Below, one piece after another: positions 10,105 through 20,366 of a DNA stretch of 64,000 nucleotides (position 1 is the first letter of the stretch; each line of letters begins with the position of its first letter). The notes beneath the pieces are model-generated. The model saw only the letters and a program-made list of their open reading frames with translations, made no database searches and had not been told where the DNA came from. The translations under genes and the position numbers were made by a program. Source of the stretch: Semisulcospira habei (Eukaryota > Mollusca > Gastropoda > Semisulcospiridae); NCBI GenBank assembly GCA_036245525.1, contig BTPG01000005.1, positions 113,702,466 through 113,766,465 on the forward strand. Direction: 5' to 3'.

Positions 10105-10257
10105 CGAAGAATAAACCAACGAAGAAATAAACACGCTTAGAAAAGACAATTACAACACAACTGTGTTGTAACTGTCTTTTCTAAGCGTGTTTCTGTCCTC
10201 GTTGGCTTATTCTCTGCATTGTACGCGCTTGGAAGTCAGTTATTTTTGGTCTGGATT
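10105..10257 (+). mobile_element. HP-E hairpin retroposon
   Basis: Direct repeats TTATAATTCCGG (10093-10104) and TTATGATTCCGG (10258-10269) flank it. The 5' part is a hairpin (AAACACGCTTAGAAAAGACA / TGTCTTTTCTAAGCGTGTTT) and the 3' part ends TTTTTGGTCTGGA. The 12-bp duplication points to retroposition instead of cut-and-paste. No A/B boxes or ORF seen. Confidence 0.8.
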
Positions 10258-10292
10258 TTATGATTCCGGTCTGCTCGTCGTGGATTTTGTGC

Positions 10293-10431
10293 CCAGATCA
10301 TTTGTAAAATGCAAAGAAATACCCAACAAAAAACACGCTTAGAAACGATAAGTACAACAAGTTTTCATTAAACTGTGTTGTACTTGTCCTTTCTAAGCGT
10401 GTTATGTTTTCCTTGTTGGGTATATGAGTAG
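10293..10431 (-). mobile_element. HP-E hairpin retroposon, second copy
   Basis: TACCCAACAAAAAACACGCT / AGCGTGTTATGTTTTCCTTG with inner GTACAACA/TGTTGTAC and a longer loop. Orientation is opposite to the 10105 copy; the 3' end is shortened. Confidence 0.75.
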
Positions 10432-11111
10432 ATTCTAGACGACCGTTCGGCTCGTAAGGCTAACACTTCAGTGACTTGAGAGAAAAAAATACCCAAAATA
10501 TAACATGCCCCCTCCCCCACCACCACCACCACAAAAATGAAATAATAATTAAAAAAATTTAAAAGAAATCTGCTGCTGTGTAAATTAGCCTATTTTCTCA
10601 TATTATTTCCAGAGTCGTGATCGATGAGGCAGGACTGAGTGCACCATGCTGCTGTTCCCAAATCGACTTCATCAAACATTCATCACGTCCGAGGCATGCC
10701 TCCTTCGCCGTTAACGCCAAGAGCGAGAGACGGATCGACCGTGAAGGTTCGACGCCGTGAACGCCTAGAGTGGAAGATGGATCGACCTTGACAGCTCAAG
10801 GTTGTGCCTGATTAGCTCGGCGCCAGGGGAGCTGTCGTGGCAGATCCCGAGAGCTCAGCAGACGATTGTAAATTGCGGCTCTGGAAGAATGAGAGATGCA
10901 CCTTTCTCTACTTTACTGATGGGATCTTTGAGTACAAAGGAAACCGGAACACTCGGTGCAATGCAGCCTGTTTTCTTCGATTTTTTCTGAAGTCAACTTG
11001 GGACAATTATCAAGAGTGCGTTGATGTCTTCGTTTTTTGTTTTGTCTTTTTATTTTTTTTAAAGTGTCATCGTGATTTTCACACATATCAGGGATAATAA
11101 ATTGCCGTATT
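10432..11111. other. unassigned non-coding stretch
   Basis: Holds an HP-D remnant at about 10780-10850 (GATGGATCGACCTTGACAGC, then GATTAGCTCGGCGCC). The 86-codon ORF at 10837 has no features I recognise. Confidence 0.4.
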
Positions 11112-11213
11112 TGCAAGAGGCAGAATCTTCATGAGAAACATGGATACACAGTGGCATCAGCAAGAGGCATAGATCCTCATGAGCCCCCGCTCATGTTTAT
11201 CTATGCCAATTGC
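11112..11213. mobile_element. HP-A half copy plus HP-A hairpin
   Basis: A left-arm fragment at 11112-11136 is followed by GCAAGAGGCATAGATCCTCA ... CTATGCCAATTGCA at 11160-11213. Confidence 0.7.
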
Positions 11214-11719
11214 ACGTGAACCCCGATAAATGAGTACTGAGTGAAACGTCAAAAAAGTTTACCATGTACTATAGGCGAGCGAACCTTAGGGTCATCAACA
11301 TTCGGCTGAGAGAAACACTGCTGAACGTCGAGCAAGCCAGATGCACACATCCCTCATCAGCCCACCCCCTCCCCCTCTGCCGTAGCAGCCTGACGGAGAG
11401 CTCATGGGAATCTTGCAGAGGGCTGGGTTCCGCTAAAACAGTGATGGTGGGAGTGAGACTGGAGGTACTTTCACTAAGCAGCCAAGCGGAATAACTTAGA
11501 TGATGTACACACATCTCGACAAACACTTCTCTGATAGAGAAACACAGACGTAAATGGAGCCAGAACGTGGTGTGGACACTTGTGAGCCCAAAAAGGCAGA
11601 CACATTGGTATTTACATCTTGCATGTATGTATGTATATACGTGTATGTCCCCTGTCGATAGGTATAGCGTTCGCTGGAAGACTGGTTGGGGATGTCCGTC
11701 CACCAAACCATTCCGTCTT

Positions 11720-11787
11720 GCAAGAGGCATAGCTTCTCATCAGCCTCTGCAGCCCGGAGGGCCTCATAAGAATCTGTGCCTCCTGCT
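11720..11787. mobile_element. HP-A hairpin
   Basis: GCAAGAGGCATAGCTTCTCA / TAAGAATCTGTGCCTCCTGC around AGCCTCTGCAGCCCGGAGGGC. Confidence 0.75.
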
Positions 11788-11975
11788 GGGCAGAAGCAAG
11801 GCTCATGTACACCTTCTGATGGAGGGGTTCGTCAGGGTCTGAGCGTGCGAACTGCCAAGCTTTATCAACGGTGCCGCGTAGTAATGGAGTATCGACCAAG
11901 ACTGGAACTGAAAAGACAGTGTTGGTGCGAGGCACAGCAGCAGGAGACACTGAATGGAGACACGGCATCGCCAAC

Positions 11976-12038
11976 CAGTACGCAAAAGGTCCTCGAACGG
12001 ACACTGCGGCCGACCGTCCGCCTGAGGACCTTTTGCGT
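11976..12038. mobile_element. HP-B palindromic element, short form
   Basis: CAGTACGCAAAAGGTCCTCG / TGAGGACCTTTTGCG with inner GGACACTGCGGCCGACCGTCC. Confidence 0.8.
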
Positions 12039-12041
12039 TCC

Positions 12042-12720
12042 GCGAAGAAGCAACTCCAGCAAGTTTAGCACACGTCTTAGCGCACGTCTTATTTATCAAG
12101 CACAGGAGACAGGTAAATGGTAACGATCCTTCTTTCAAGCGAACGAACGAATGAACTAGAGAACGCACGAAAGAAGGAAAGAAACAAACAAACAACAGTG
12201 AATTTACCGTATCCTGCACACAAAACATAGATGCGCTAGGAAGGATCAGTCCAGCTAGAACTGTTTCATGTTTTGTAATCTGTACCTCAAGGCAAATATC
12301 TCAACGTAACGAAAGCAATATCATATCACGGGAACACACGGCCGCACGCAGATATGAAAAGGTGAACAGACGGAGCGCGTCCCCAGCCCGCACACAAACA
12401 CACCATTATATAAACTGTATGGATCTGTTCGAGACAGATAAGAAAACAGGCCTAGCCCCTGTAAAATACACGCACACCCACAGACACACACACAGTCAGA
12501 CACCTCACACACACATACTTCACATAAACAATTGCCCGCCTTCGCTGTAGGACAAGGAAAGCTGACACCTATCTTCTGATCGAAGTCAATAAAGCAACCT
12601 GTCGTCAGGTCCAATCAATGTTTGTTCTATCCGTGCCCTATGCTGTCGGCATATCAGCGCTAACAGAGCAGCCGATGTTGTATGGTGTGCATCAAGCGTG
12701 CAGCCCTGCTCAAAACCTCT
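12042..12720. other. unassigned non-coding stretch
   Basis: Imperfect GAAC/GAAT repeat near 12138-12165 and a short CA-rich stretch at 12470-12515. No recognisable coding sequence. Confidence 0.4.
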
Positions 12721-12774
12721 GCAAGAGGCATAGATTCTCGTGAGCCCCTGCTCACGAGAATCTATGCCTCTTGC
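12721..12774. mobile_element. HP-A hairpin with covarying arms
   Basis: Perfect 24-base arms at 12721-12744 and 12751-12774 (loop CCCCTG). Compared with the usual HP-A arm it has GATTCTCGTGAG, and the opposite arm has the matching CTCACGAGAATC: two concordant changes. Confidence 0.88.
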
Positions 12775-12944
12775 CGGAACGAACCGCCCATCGTACATCC
12801 ATACAGATGTGCTATTCCTTACTGTATGTGTTACAAATGTGGTCGTTTTCGTACCGATCATCCCATGCCTGTGGAATATGAGCTAACTGCGGGGACATTC
12901 CAGCAAAAAGGGTCTACGCTACAGGTAGCGGATGACACGAACAT

Positions 12945-13440
12945 ATGAACTGAGATTATCGTAGGTTTTGTCCGACTTCCTTGGAACAGTGATTTGAAAC
13001 GGAGTTTACCTTATCCAGACAAAAAAAAAGGTGACTGTCAAGCGTGTAAAATGCAGAAAAGAACCCAACGGCAAAAGAAACACGCTTAAAAATGTCAGTT
13101 ACAACACAACTGTGCTGTCATTTTTAAGCGCTTTTCTTTTTCTGTTTGGTTCTCCTCTGAATTTACCGTAGGTTTCGTCCGACTTCCTTGCACCAGTGAT
13201 TTTCATTTGAGATTACCTCAGGTTTCGAAGGACTGACTTCTTTGGAACAGTGATTTTAAACTAGATTACCTTAGGTTTCCTCAGACTTTCTTGGAACAGT
13301 GATTTTCAGTTGAGATATTACCTTAGGTTTCCTCAGACTTCCTTGGAATAGTGATTTTCAATTGAGATTACCTTAGGTTTCTTCCGATTTCCTTGACAGA
13401 CAGGTAAAAACCTCAGGTAAACTCAATTTAAAATCACTGT
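12945..13440. repeat. ~60-bp degenerate tandem array
   Basis: Units contain ACCTTAGGTTTCCTCAGACT and TCCTTGGAACAGTGATTTTC, about seven copies with substantial divergence. HP-E at 13014-13160 interrupts it. Confidence 0.85.
13014..13160 (-). mobile_element. HP-E hairpin retroposon inserted in tandem array
   Basis: Flanks GTTTACCTTA (13004-13013) and ATTTACCGTA (13161-13170) are the same array position, an imperfect ~10-bp target duplication. Contains hairpin AAACACGCTTAAAAATGTCA / TGTCATTTTTAAGCGCTTTT and the longer 3' segment GGTGACTGTCAAGCGTGTAA on the plus strand. Confidence 0.78.
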
Positions 13441-13589
13441 GGGTCAGTACTGCTTGTGGTCAAAGGCATGTACTTGACTTTAATTTGCTGGTTACTGTAA
13501 CTCTAGGACTGTTTACATGGGCTATAACCAGGAACATAAACGAAGTAGTGAGATGTTATGAAGAGGGCTACACAGTGGCCACATTGCAT

Positions 13590-13815
13590 ACTTCAGTGTT
13601 TACTTATGCGATGCCATTAACATACTTAAAGGTCAACTGCATAATTCAGTGTGTGGACAGTTCTTATGTGATGCCATTAACATACTTAAGGTCAACAACT
13701 GCACAATTCAGTGTGTGGACAGTTTTTATGCAATGCCATTAACATACTTAAAGGTCAACTGCAAAATTAAGCATGTGGACAGTTTTTATGTGATGCCATT
13801 AACGTACGCAAAGGT
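13590..13815. repeat. ~62-bp tandem repeat, about 4 units
   Basis: GCCATTAACATACTTAAAGG and CAGTGTGTGGACAGTTTTTA recur every 60-63 bases. Confidence 0.9.
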
Positions 13816-13850
13816 CAGTTCAAGATGAACAGGACAGAGGCCAGACGGGG

Positions 13851-13863
13851 GAGGTGCGTGCGT

Positions 13864-13899
<36 letters not shown>

Positions 13900-13910
13900 T
13901 CGTGCGCGTG
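13851..13910. repeat. (GT)n/(GTGC) microsatellite
   Basis: Short GT repeat with GC interruptions. Confidence 0.9.
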
Positions 13911-14075
13911 GACACGGTGACTATCACGCGACTGCTCCCTTCAGCTAAGCAGCCATCGATCCATCGCTCGACATAAACTGTCAGGGCAGGTTGTAAACTC
14001 TCCAGTCCAATATAGGCTCTCACCCCGCGGAACAACGCCCTCATTCTGAGAGCGAAATGACACCAGTCCGTGAAG

Positions 14076-14142
14076 GCAAGAGACAGCGAGTCTCATGAGC
14101 CCCTGCGAACGCAGGGGCTCATGAAAATCAATGCCTCTTGCA
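14076..14142. mobile_element. HP-A hairpin
   Basis: GCAAGAGACAGCGAGTCTCA ... CATGAAAATCAATGCCTCTTGC pieces flank the inner stem GAGCCCCTGC/GCAGGGGCTC. Confidence 0.8.
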
Positions 14143-14263
14143 GGCTCAAGGGACTTGACGCAGGACCTCAAATAATGTCCCAGACCTGACGTCAAGCCAA
14201 CCAGCCTATGACGCGAGACTGTGGGGGAAAAAAATGGGAGCTTTGTTGAATATATACATTGGA

Positions 14264-14352
14264 CACCCAGAGGCAATAGACTATCGGACCGAAGTCGGTA
14301 CGGCTGTAGCGGGGTCCAACTGTAGCTGACTTCCGCCTGATGGCATTTTGTG
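14264..14352. mobile_element. HP-B palindromic element, diverged
   Basis: CACCCAGAGGCAATAGACTA ... CTGATGGCATTTTGTG with partial inner stem. Arms carry many mismatches. Confidence 0.55.
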
Positions 14353-14649
14353 TATCTACATCCTTTTGGTTTGTTTGTTTCTTTTCCGCTCTGGTTACGT
14401 ATGTCTGTTAATTGCGGCCATATTTTAACCTGAGCTATCCATATAGCACGCGTGCGTTCAAAAGGAAGTCTCACCCGGAATTAATCACGCTGAGTGCTTT
14501 TCAGTCCCATTGCCGTCATGGATGTCGTAATGAAATTTCTGATATGACGTCAGTGTCAGTGATGGTCGCTGCACATAACGCAATTATCTGCAACGTGTAT
14601 TTTTATAAGCTTCCTTTCATCTTGCAGGGCAATGGCAGCAAGTCATTAG

Positions 14650-15349
14650 ATCAAAATCCTTCACTGCAGAGAAAAACTGAACACCACCCAACTGCAAGAG
14701 GTATAGATGCGCATGAGCCCCCGCAGTTGCCGGGGCGCATGAGGATAATTATATGCCTCTTGCTGTAACCACTTTGTAATCATGCTCTTGACGATTGGGG
14801 ATCTTTTTGACAGCTGGGGATCTTTTTGACGGCTGGGGATCTTTTGGGGATCTTTTTGACGGCTGGGGATCTTTTTGACGGCTGGGGGTCTTTTCGACGG
14901 CTGGGGATCTTTCTGGCGGCTGGGATCTTTTGACGGCTGGGGATCTTTTGGGGGATCTTTTTGACGGCTGGGATCTTTTTGACGGCTGGGGATCTTTTTG
15001 ACGGTTGGGGATCTATTTGACGGCTGGGGATCTTTTTGACGGCTGGGGGTCTTTTTGACGGCTGGGGATCTTTCTGGCGGCTGGGGATCTTTTGACGGCT
15101 GGGGATCTTTTGGGGGATCTTTTTGACGGCTGTGGATCTTTTTGACGGCTGTGGATCTTTTTGACGGCTGTGGATCTTTTTGACGGCTGGGGATCTTTCT
15201 GACGGCTGGAGATCTTTGTGGGGATCTTTTTGACGGCTGGGATCTTTTTGACGGCTGGGGATCTTTTTTTACGGCTGGGGATCTTTGGCGTTCAATATGC
15301 AATGATTTAAGAAAAAACAATCTGCATCCACTGGCATTGAAGGGATTAA
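14650..15349. mobile_element. HP-A MITE with internal minisatellite
   Basis: Left end CCTTCACTGCAGAGAAAAAC (first bases diverged), hairpin at 14694-14763, then a minisatellite at 14786-15288, then the right end CCACTGGCATTGAAGGGATTAA. The array lies between hairpin and right end, so the MITE has grown to about 700 bp. Confidence 0.75.
14786..15288. repeat. 19-21-bp minisatellite
   Basis: About 25 units of GACGGCTGGGGATCTTTTT with length variants (TTTTGG, TTTCTGGC). A 266-codon minus-strand ORF rich in QKDPQPSK is only the repeat translated. Confidence 0.95.
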
Positions 15350-15687
15350 ACGAAGCGCACGACAGCTCACGGGGTTTTATGTTATTTTTTCTTCTTTTTT
15401 GAGCAAATGACGTAGGTAATATGTCTCCATAATAATAATAAGCCTCCATGACACAAACCAAACTATATTACGTAAGAATTACATGCTTGTATCATAATTG
15501 TACACACACAGGCTGTTGTAGAAAAACGTGTTTTCACAATGTGTATCAATGTACCAGGCACTGTAGAACCAGATTTGCCTGACCGTGAAATATTGTGAAT
15601 TTCTCCACTCCAGCTTTTGGGTTGCACGAGTATATTACTACATACGCTAACTGACAGGCTTGCGTAGTTAGCACTTTGGAACAGTTT
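15350..15687. other. unassigned non-coding stretch
   Basis: No ORF, repeat family or palindrome recognised. Confidence 0.4.
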
Positions 15688-15770
15688 AACCCTCTGGCTG
15701 TCGGTAGCGCTGTTCGTCGACGTGATTCATACAGGAACCACCTCGACAAAAAGCGCCCCCGGAAGCCAAA
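15688..15770. mobile_element. HP-C palindromic element
   Basis: TTAACCCTCTGGCTGTCGGT, then GCGCTGTTCGTCGACGTGAT and inverse CACCTCGACAAAAAGCGCCC ... GCCAAAGGGG. TTAA plus CCC at the left end. Confidence 0.75.
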
Positions 15771-16202
15771 GGGGTGGAACAGGCCACCGAGGGCTAAACG
15801 AGGGTCACCAAATGATTGTGTCCTCCCCCCCCCCACCCCCCCTCTCCCGACAGTTATCCAATAATGAGTGCTAATGTCGACAGGTCGAGATGTAAACGCC
15901 TCCTTGTCAAATGTGCTCCACAGTCCAATTCCTCAATTTCGAAGGTGCTCGCGTGCAGTCTCGTAAGTGACTGGCGTGAAATCATGTTTTGACGCGGTTA
16001 CCTCTTCTGTTTTGTTTCCCCCCCACCCCCCATTTTTTTCTGTTGTAATCTGGAACCTGTGGCTCGACAGGAAATGCTCATAGCCGCCTTGTGCAGATAT
16101 CCTCGGTGACCAAATTCTGACCTTCTTTTTCGTTTTCTTTTTAGCGTTCCCGAAAAATTCTGACCAAAACGTAAACTTTATTGTTTTTGTTTTATTGTTC
16201 TT

Positions 16203-16205
<3 letters not shown>
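15771..16205. other. unassigned stretch with C-runs
   Basis: Homopolymeric C at 15826-15842 and 16018-16030. Nothing else recognised. Confidence 0.4.

Positions 16206-16289
<84 letters not shown>
16206..16289. repeat. (CA)n microsatellite
   Basis: About 41 uninterrupted CA repeats. Confidence 0.98.
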
Positions 16290-16292
<3 letters not shown>

Positions 16293-16640
16293 GATTTATG
16301 AGATATTCTCTTAGAACTATGTTACAGTTATATATCAAAAGAGATATATCCACTATATCAGTTCATTGGTGTGATAGAATAGCTGGCGCCAGTACTAACC
16401 TGGTCGATCCACATCTTGTCGTGAGCCAGAACAGTACGTGTTCAACCCGCCGCACTCCCAAATGAAAAAGTAGAGGGGGGGGGGGGGGCAGAGTATCCCC
16501 TCCCCTTCCCTCCACCCATCTAAAAAATATATTCCTATACCACTGAAACTAAGTACAAACATAAATAATATCATCGAGCAATGGGATTGCTTTGATCAGT
16601 CAAGCAGGGATCTGTACAAAGCTCTCAGTAAGGATCCGGG
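16290..16640. other. unassigned stretch
   Basis: G-run at 16475-16488 and C/T-rich stretch after it. Otherwise nothing recognised. Confidence 0.4.
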
Positions 16641-16758
16641 GTCAGTTGCATGAGCGATGTTAGTCCTGCGCCTGCCACTAAGCCTGGTGCCCGCTATAGC
16701 GGCACACCTTGCTTAGTGGCTGGTGCAGGACTAAGCTCGCGCATGTAACTGGCCCCGG
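16641..16758. mobile_element. HP-H palindromic element
   Basis: GGGTCAGTTGCATGAGCGAT ... CTTAGTGGCTGGTGCAGGAC ... TGTAACTGGCCCC with central CGCTATAGCGG. A half copy is at 63420-63500. Confidence 0.8.
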
Positions 16759-17288
16759 GTGCCCGTAAGGCATCCTGCCTCGTCCTAACTCTCTGCCGAA
16801 TAATCAGATTTGCTGTACATTTTCCGACCAGAGGCGTGGGACGATCGCTAAAAGCTCAACCACCCATGCACCTTTTACGGGTACGGGTAGTAGCCTGCTG
16901 ACCCGTGTTGCACAGGTGGTCTGTTTGGCAGCGACCATCCTATGCCTGTGGATCCGAGGGTAATAATGTCCTCCTAAAGACGCCCGTCATCATTCCGCCT
17001 GAAGAGATATGAACGGCTGGAAATAGAAGCTCACGGCACGGCTGGTTTTGCCTACTGAAATAAATGCAATTACTGGTTTCTATAAATAGGCTGGTTCAAT
17101 GAAAAAGTGCTAGACAGGCCACACAGACTAGGGAAACAGGACGCGTAAAATATAGATTCAAAGAGTGGGGGTGGGGGGGTGGGGGGTGGTGTCGAGTTGG
17201 CTGGAAAAATCGCATGTCTAGTTTGCGTGGGTGTAAATGAGGTTATGCACGTCGAGGAAAAAAAAATCAAAGCAAACGACACCCGTTT
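16759..17288. other. unassigned stretch
   Basis: Contains GT/GGGG-rich low complexity at 17166-17193. No coding region or repeat family recognised. Confidence 0.4.
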
Positions 17289-17353
17289 GCAAGAGGCACA
17301 GATCCTCATGAGCCCCCTCAGATGCTGGGGCTCATGATGATCTATACCTCTTC
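17289..17353. mobile_element. HP-A hairpin
   Basis: GCAAGAGGCACAGATCCTCA / TGATGATCTATACCTCTTCG around CCCCCTCAGATGCTGGGG. Confidence 0.8.
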
Positions 17354-17469
17354 GTGATTCAATTTACGTTCGTGTTTCTAATCTGGAGATGGTCATGGTG
17401 TGGTCAGCTGATGCCCTGGCCTGGGGCGCCGAACTACTTCGTGTTAACCTGATTACAGCTGGAATTAAA

Positions 17470-17550
17470 TTAACTCATTCGAGACGTGCCTCATCCGGAT
17501 ACGCGGCACACAGCCACCTATCCGACTGCCGCATGCCTCGAATGTGTTAA
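17470..17550. mobile_element. HP-G short element with TTAA ends
   Basis: TTAACTCATTCGAGACGTGC at the left, GCATGCCTCGAATGTGTTAA at the right, only 81 bp in total. Both ends are TTAA, so this may be a complete minimal MITE. Confidence 0.75.
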
Positions 17551-17674
17551 TGAAGTAGTGCCAGACAGCTAATAGGAGTCATGCTGACAAAAACATCCCC
17601 TACCCCCACCCCGCCTGCACCTCACCCTGACCTGAAACAACTGAGGACATGCGCCAAATTAATTTATAGCGCTC

Positions 17675-17784
17675 GCACGTGTTTTGACCCCCCAAAAAGT
17701 GGATTAAAAGCCCGGACAAACATGCGATATCGCATGTTTGTCCGGGCTTTAAATCCACTTTTTTGGGGGGGTCGAAACACGTGC
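17675..17784. repeat. 110-bp near-perfect palindrome (HP-I)
   Basis: Arms begin GCACGTGTTTTGACCCCCCA and meet at CATGCGATATCGCATG. Only a few mismatches in ~54-base arms. No other copy in the window. Confidence 0.88.
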
Positions 17785-17861
17785 AATTTTGATCTAATTC
17801 TGATTGCCAAAATTTGTCCATTACGTGGTGGTTTGTATTATTTCTGTATTATTTCTGACTA

Positions 17862-18065
17862 TACAGTAAACTCCGGAAATAACATATAGTCAGGGACCCA
17901 CATTTTCTCGTTGTTAAATCCGATGTTTGTTATAAGCAACGTAAATTACTTTGAAAAAAAAAACCCAGCTGTTGTGAAATTTGAAAAAGTGTTGCTACAT
18001 CCGACCTGTGTTATATCCGACCTTGTTTTATATAAGCGAAGTAGAATGTATTTCTTTCTAGTTCG
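17862..18065. repeat. dispersed repeat K (also 43380-43555)
   Basis: AGTAAACTCCGGAAATAACA ... TTATATCCGACCTTG ... ATAAGCGAAGTAGA. The copy at 43380 has the same blocks in the same order. Internal inverted CGGA/TCCG blocks suggest a DNA-transposon remnant. Confidence 0.6.
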
Positions 18066-18204
18066 AACACAGGACGCTGTAGAAGAGAGTTTGTAGCCGA
18101 GGAAGCACACGCGTAAGTTATGAAGTGTTAGGTCCGACTTACACCACCGCACAATGGAACGGTATCACAATGTTGCTAACTGCAATACTCGTCGCCCCTG
18201 AGCG

Positions 18205-18375
18205 AACTGAAGGCAAAAAACAGTAAGTTCGTTTTTGTGAAAAGCGAGATTTTCATTGCAATACAATGACAATCTTGTTTTTTTTACAAATTGGACTTAA
18301 TGTCTTTTTCATTGTAATACAATAAAAACCTTGCTTTTCACACAAAAATAGAGAAGTTTACTGTCTTTTGCTTAC
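18205..18375. repeat. imperfect inverted repeat L
   Basis: ACAGTAAGTTCGTTTTTGTG / AAAATAGAGAAGTTTACTGT with inner ATTGCAATACAATGACAATC / TTTTTCATTGTAATACAATA. A relative lies at about 51870-51960. Confidence 0.6.
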
Positions 18376-18418
18376 ACAGGGCAGTACTGTAGATTATTAT
18401 TGTTATTTTTTGGAAAGG

Positions 18419-18803
18419 TTGATTGATTGATTGTACATTGCTTAACGTCCCGACAGCAACAAGGCTTTCTCAGGACGTGCCTGCACTGCTTGTGAAAAAA
18501 AAAATAAACAGAACATTGAATGTATGTCGCCAGCCGGTCAAATACGTTAAATAAACCTAACACGTGGGGCTAAATAAAGCTAAGACCATTTAGCAACACA
18601 CATCCAGTATCAAGAGCTACAGGCAGTGCAGACAGTAGGGAGAGTTTTTAAAAGGCAAATACAGGTGAATGGGCAAAGGGTAGACAGAAACACATGCCCC
18701 AGAATAGAGAGAAAAACCCACCCTGTGGGGCTGACCAGGGTGACCCTGGGAACTAAAAAATACCTAACCCCACCCAAGTCCCCCAGGGCAGACCCGGGTG
18801 GGG
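18419..18803 (-). mobile_element. R1 retroposon with (ATCA)n tail
   Basis: On the minus strand it starts in CCCACCCGGGTCTGCCCTGG and ends AACGTTAAGCAATGTACAATCA-type sequence with an (ATCA)n tail at 18419-18433. About 70-80% alike to copies at 47652-48018 and 62996-63352. No ORF: either a SINE without clear tRNA head or a LINE 3' end. Confidence 0.8.
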
Positions 18804-19205
18804 GGTTTTTTGGAAAGGGGGGGGGGTGGGAGGAGGGGGGAGGGCTGTACAATTCCACCTGATCGATCCGGCGTAGAGATCATCACCAGCAATCACCTGT
18901 CACCGTTCCTCACCATGCGCACCTTGTGTAAACTTGTCATTTATAAAGGTAGTTAATTATGACACCAGACGACACGGTTTGAATGGACGCGTACCTGAAG
19001 CCACAAAGCACTGTGTTTTACGTAACAATGATTGATCGCGACAAAAACTAAGCCGGAAAAGACGATCGAATTACAAGGAAGCTGACAGCCAATGACTTTA
19101 CAGTGACGTCAAAAGGAGTCCCCAAACGATTATTACCGCGTCAGCAAAGTCGTAGAGTAATCTTAACTTCTTCAGCGACAGGACACCGGAAGCGGCCATC
19201 AACCG
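18804..19205. other. unassigned stretch
   Basis: G-rich to 18845, then no recognisable feature. Confidence 0.4.
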
Positions 19206-19269
19206 CAAGAGGCATAGAACCTCATGAGCCCCCGCATCTGCGGGGGCTCATGAGGTTCTATGCCTCTTG
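19206..19269. mobile_element. HP-A hairpin, perfect palindrome with covarying arms
   Basis: Two perfect 31-base arms around a 2-base centre. The usual GATCC is GAACC in the left arm and the right arm has GGTTC, a concordant change. Confidence 0.9.
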
Positions 19270-19412
19270 ACCGTCTCATTCACGTTCAAGGCATGCTGGT
19301 TATTTCTTGCCGGCCTCATTCATTGATCCTGTGATTCACAATTACTCGAGTCTCAAAGGCAAACGGAGAAATCGTCTGAGCAACGCAAAATTGTAATTGC
19401 TAGACACTATAC

Positions 19413-19592
19413 TGAAGGGGCTGTCGGTAGCGCTTTTTGTCGAGATGATTCATGCAGGACGTGAGGGATGTTGTTATTCCTGCAGGACGTGAGGGATGTT
19501 GTTATTCCTGCAGGAAACATCGCGACAAAAAGCGCTACCGACAGCCAAATGGATCACCTCGACGAAAAGCGCTACCCACACCCGAAGGGTTA
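19413..19592. mobile_element. HP-C element with internal duplication
   Basis: GGCTGTCGGTAGCGCTTTTT / AAAAAGCGCTACCGACAGCC. The centre holds two copies of GCAGGACGTGAGGGATGTTG. A second right end (CGACGAAAAGCGCTACC ... GAAGGGTTAA) follows, so the right arm is present twice. Confidence 0.75.
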
Positions 19593-19599
19593 ACGCATT

Positions 19600-20366
<767 letters not shown>

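Noticed and set aside
14661..15461. 266-codon ORF with QKDPQPSK repeats
   Set aside because: It is the minus-strand translation of a 19-21-bp minisatellite lying in a MITE.
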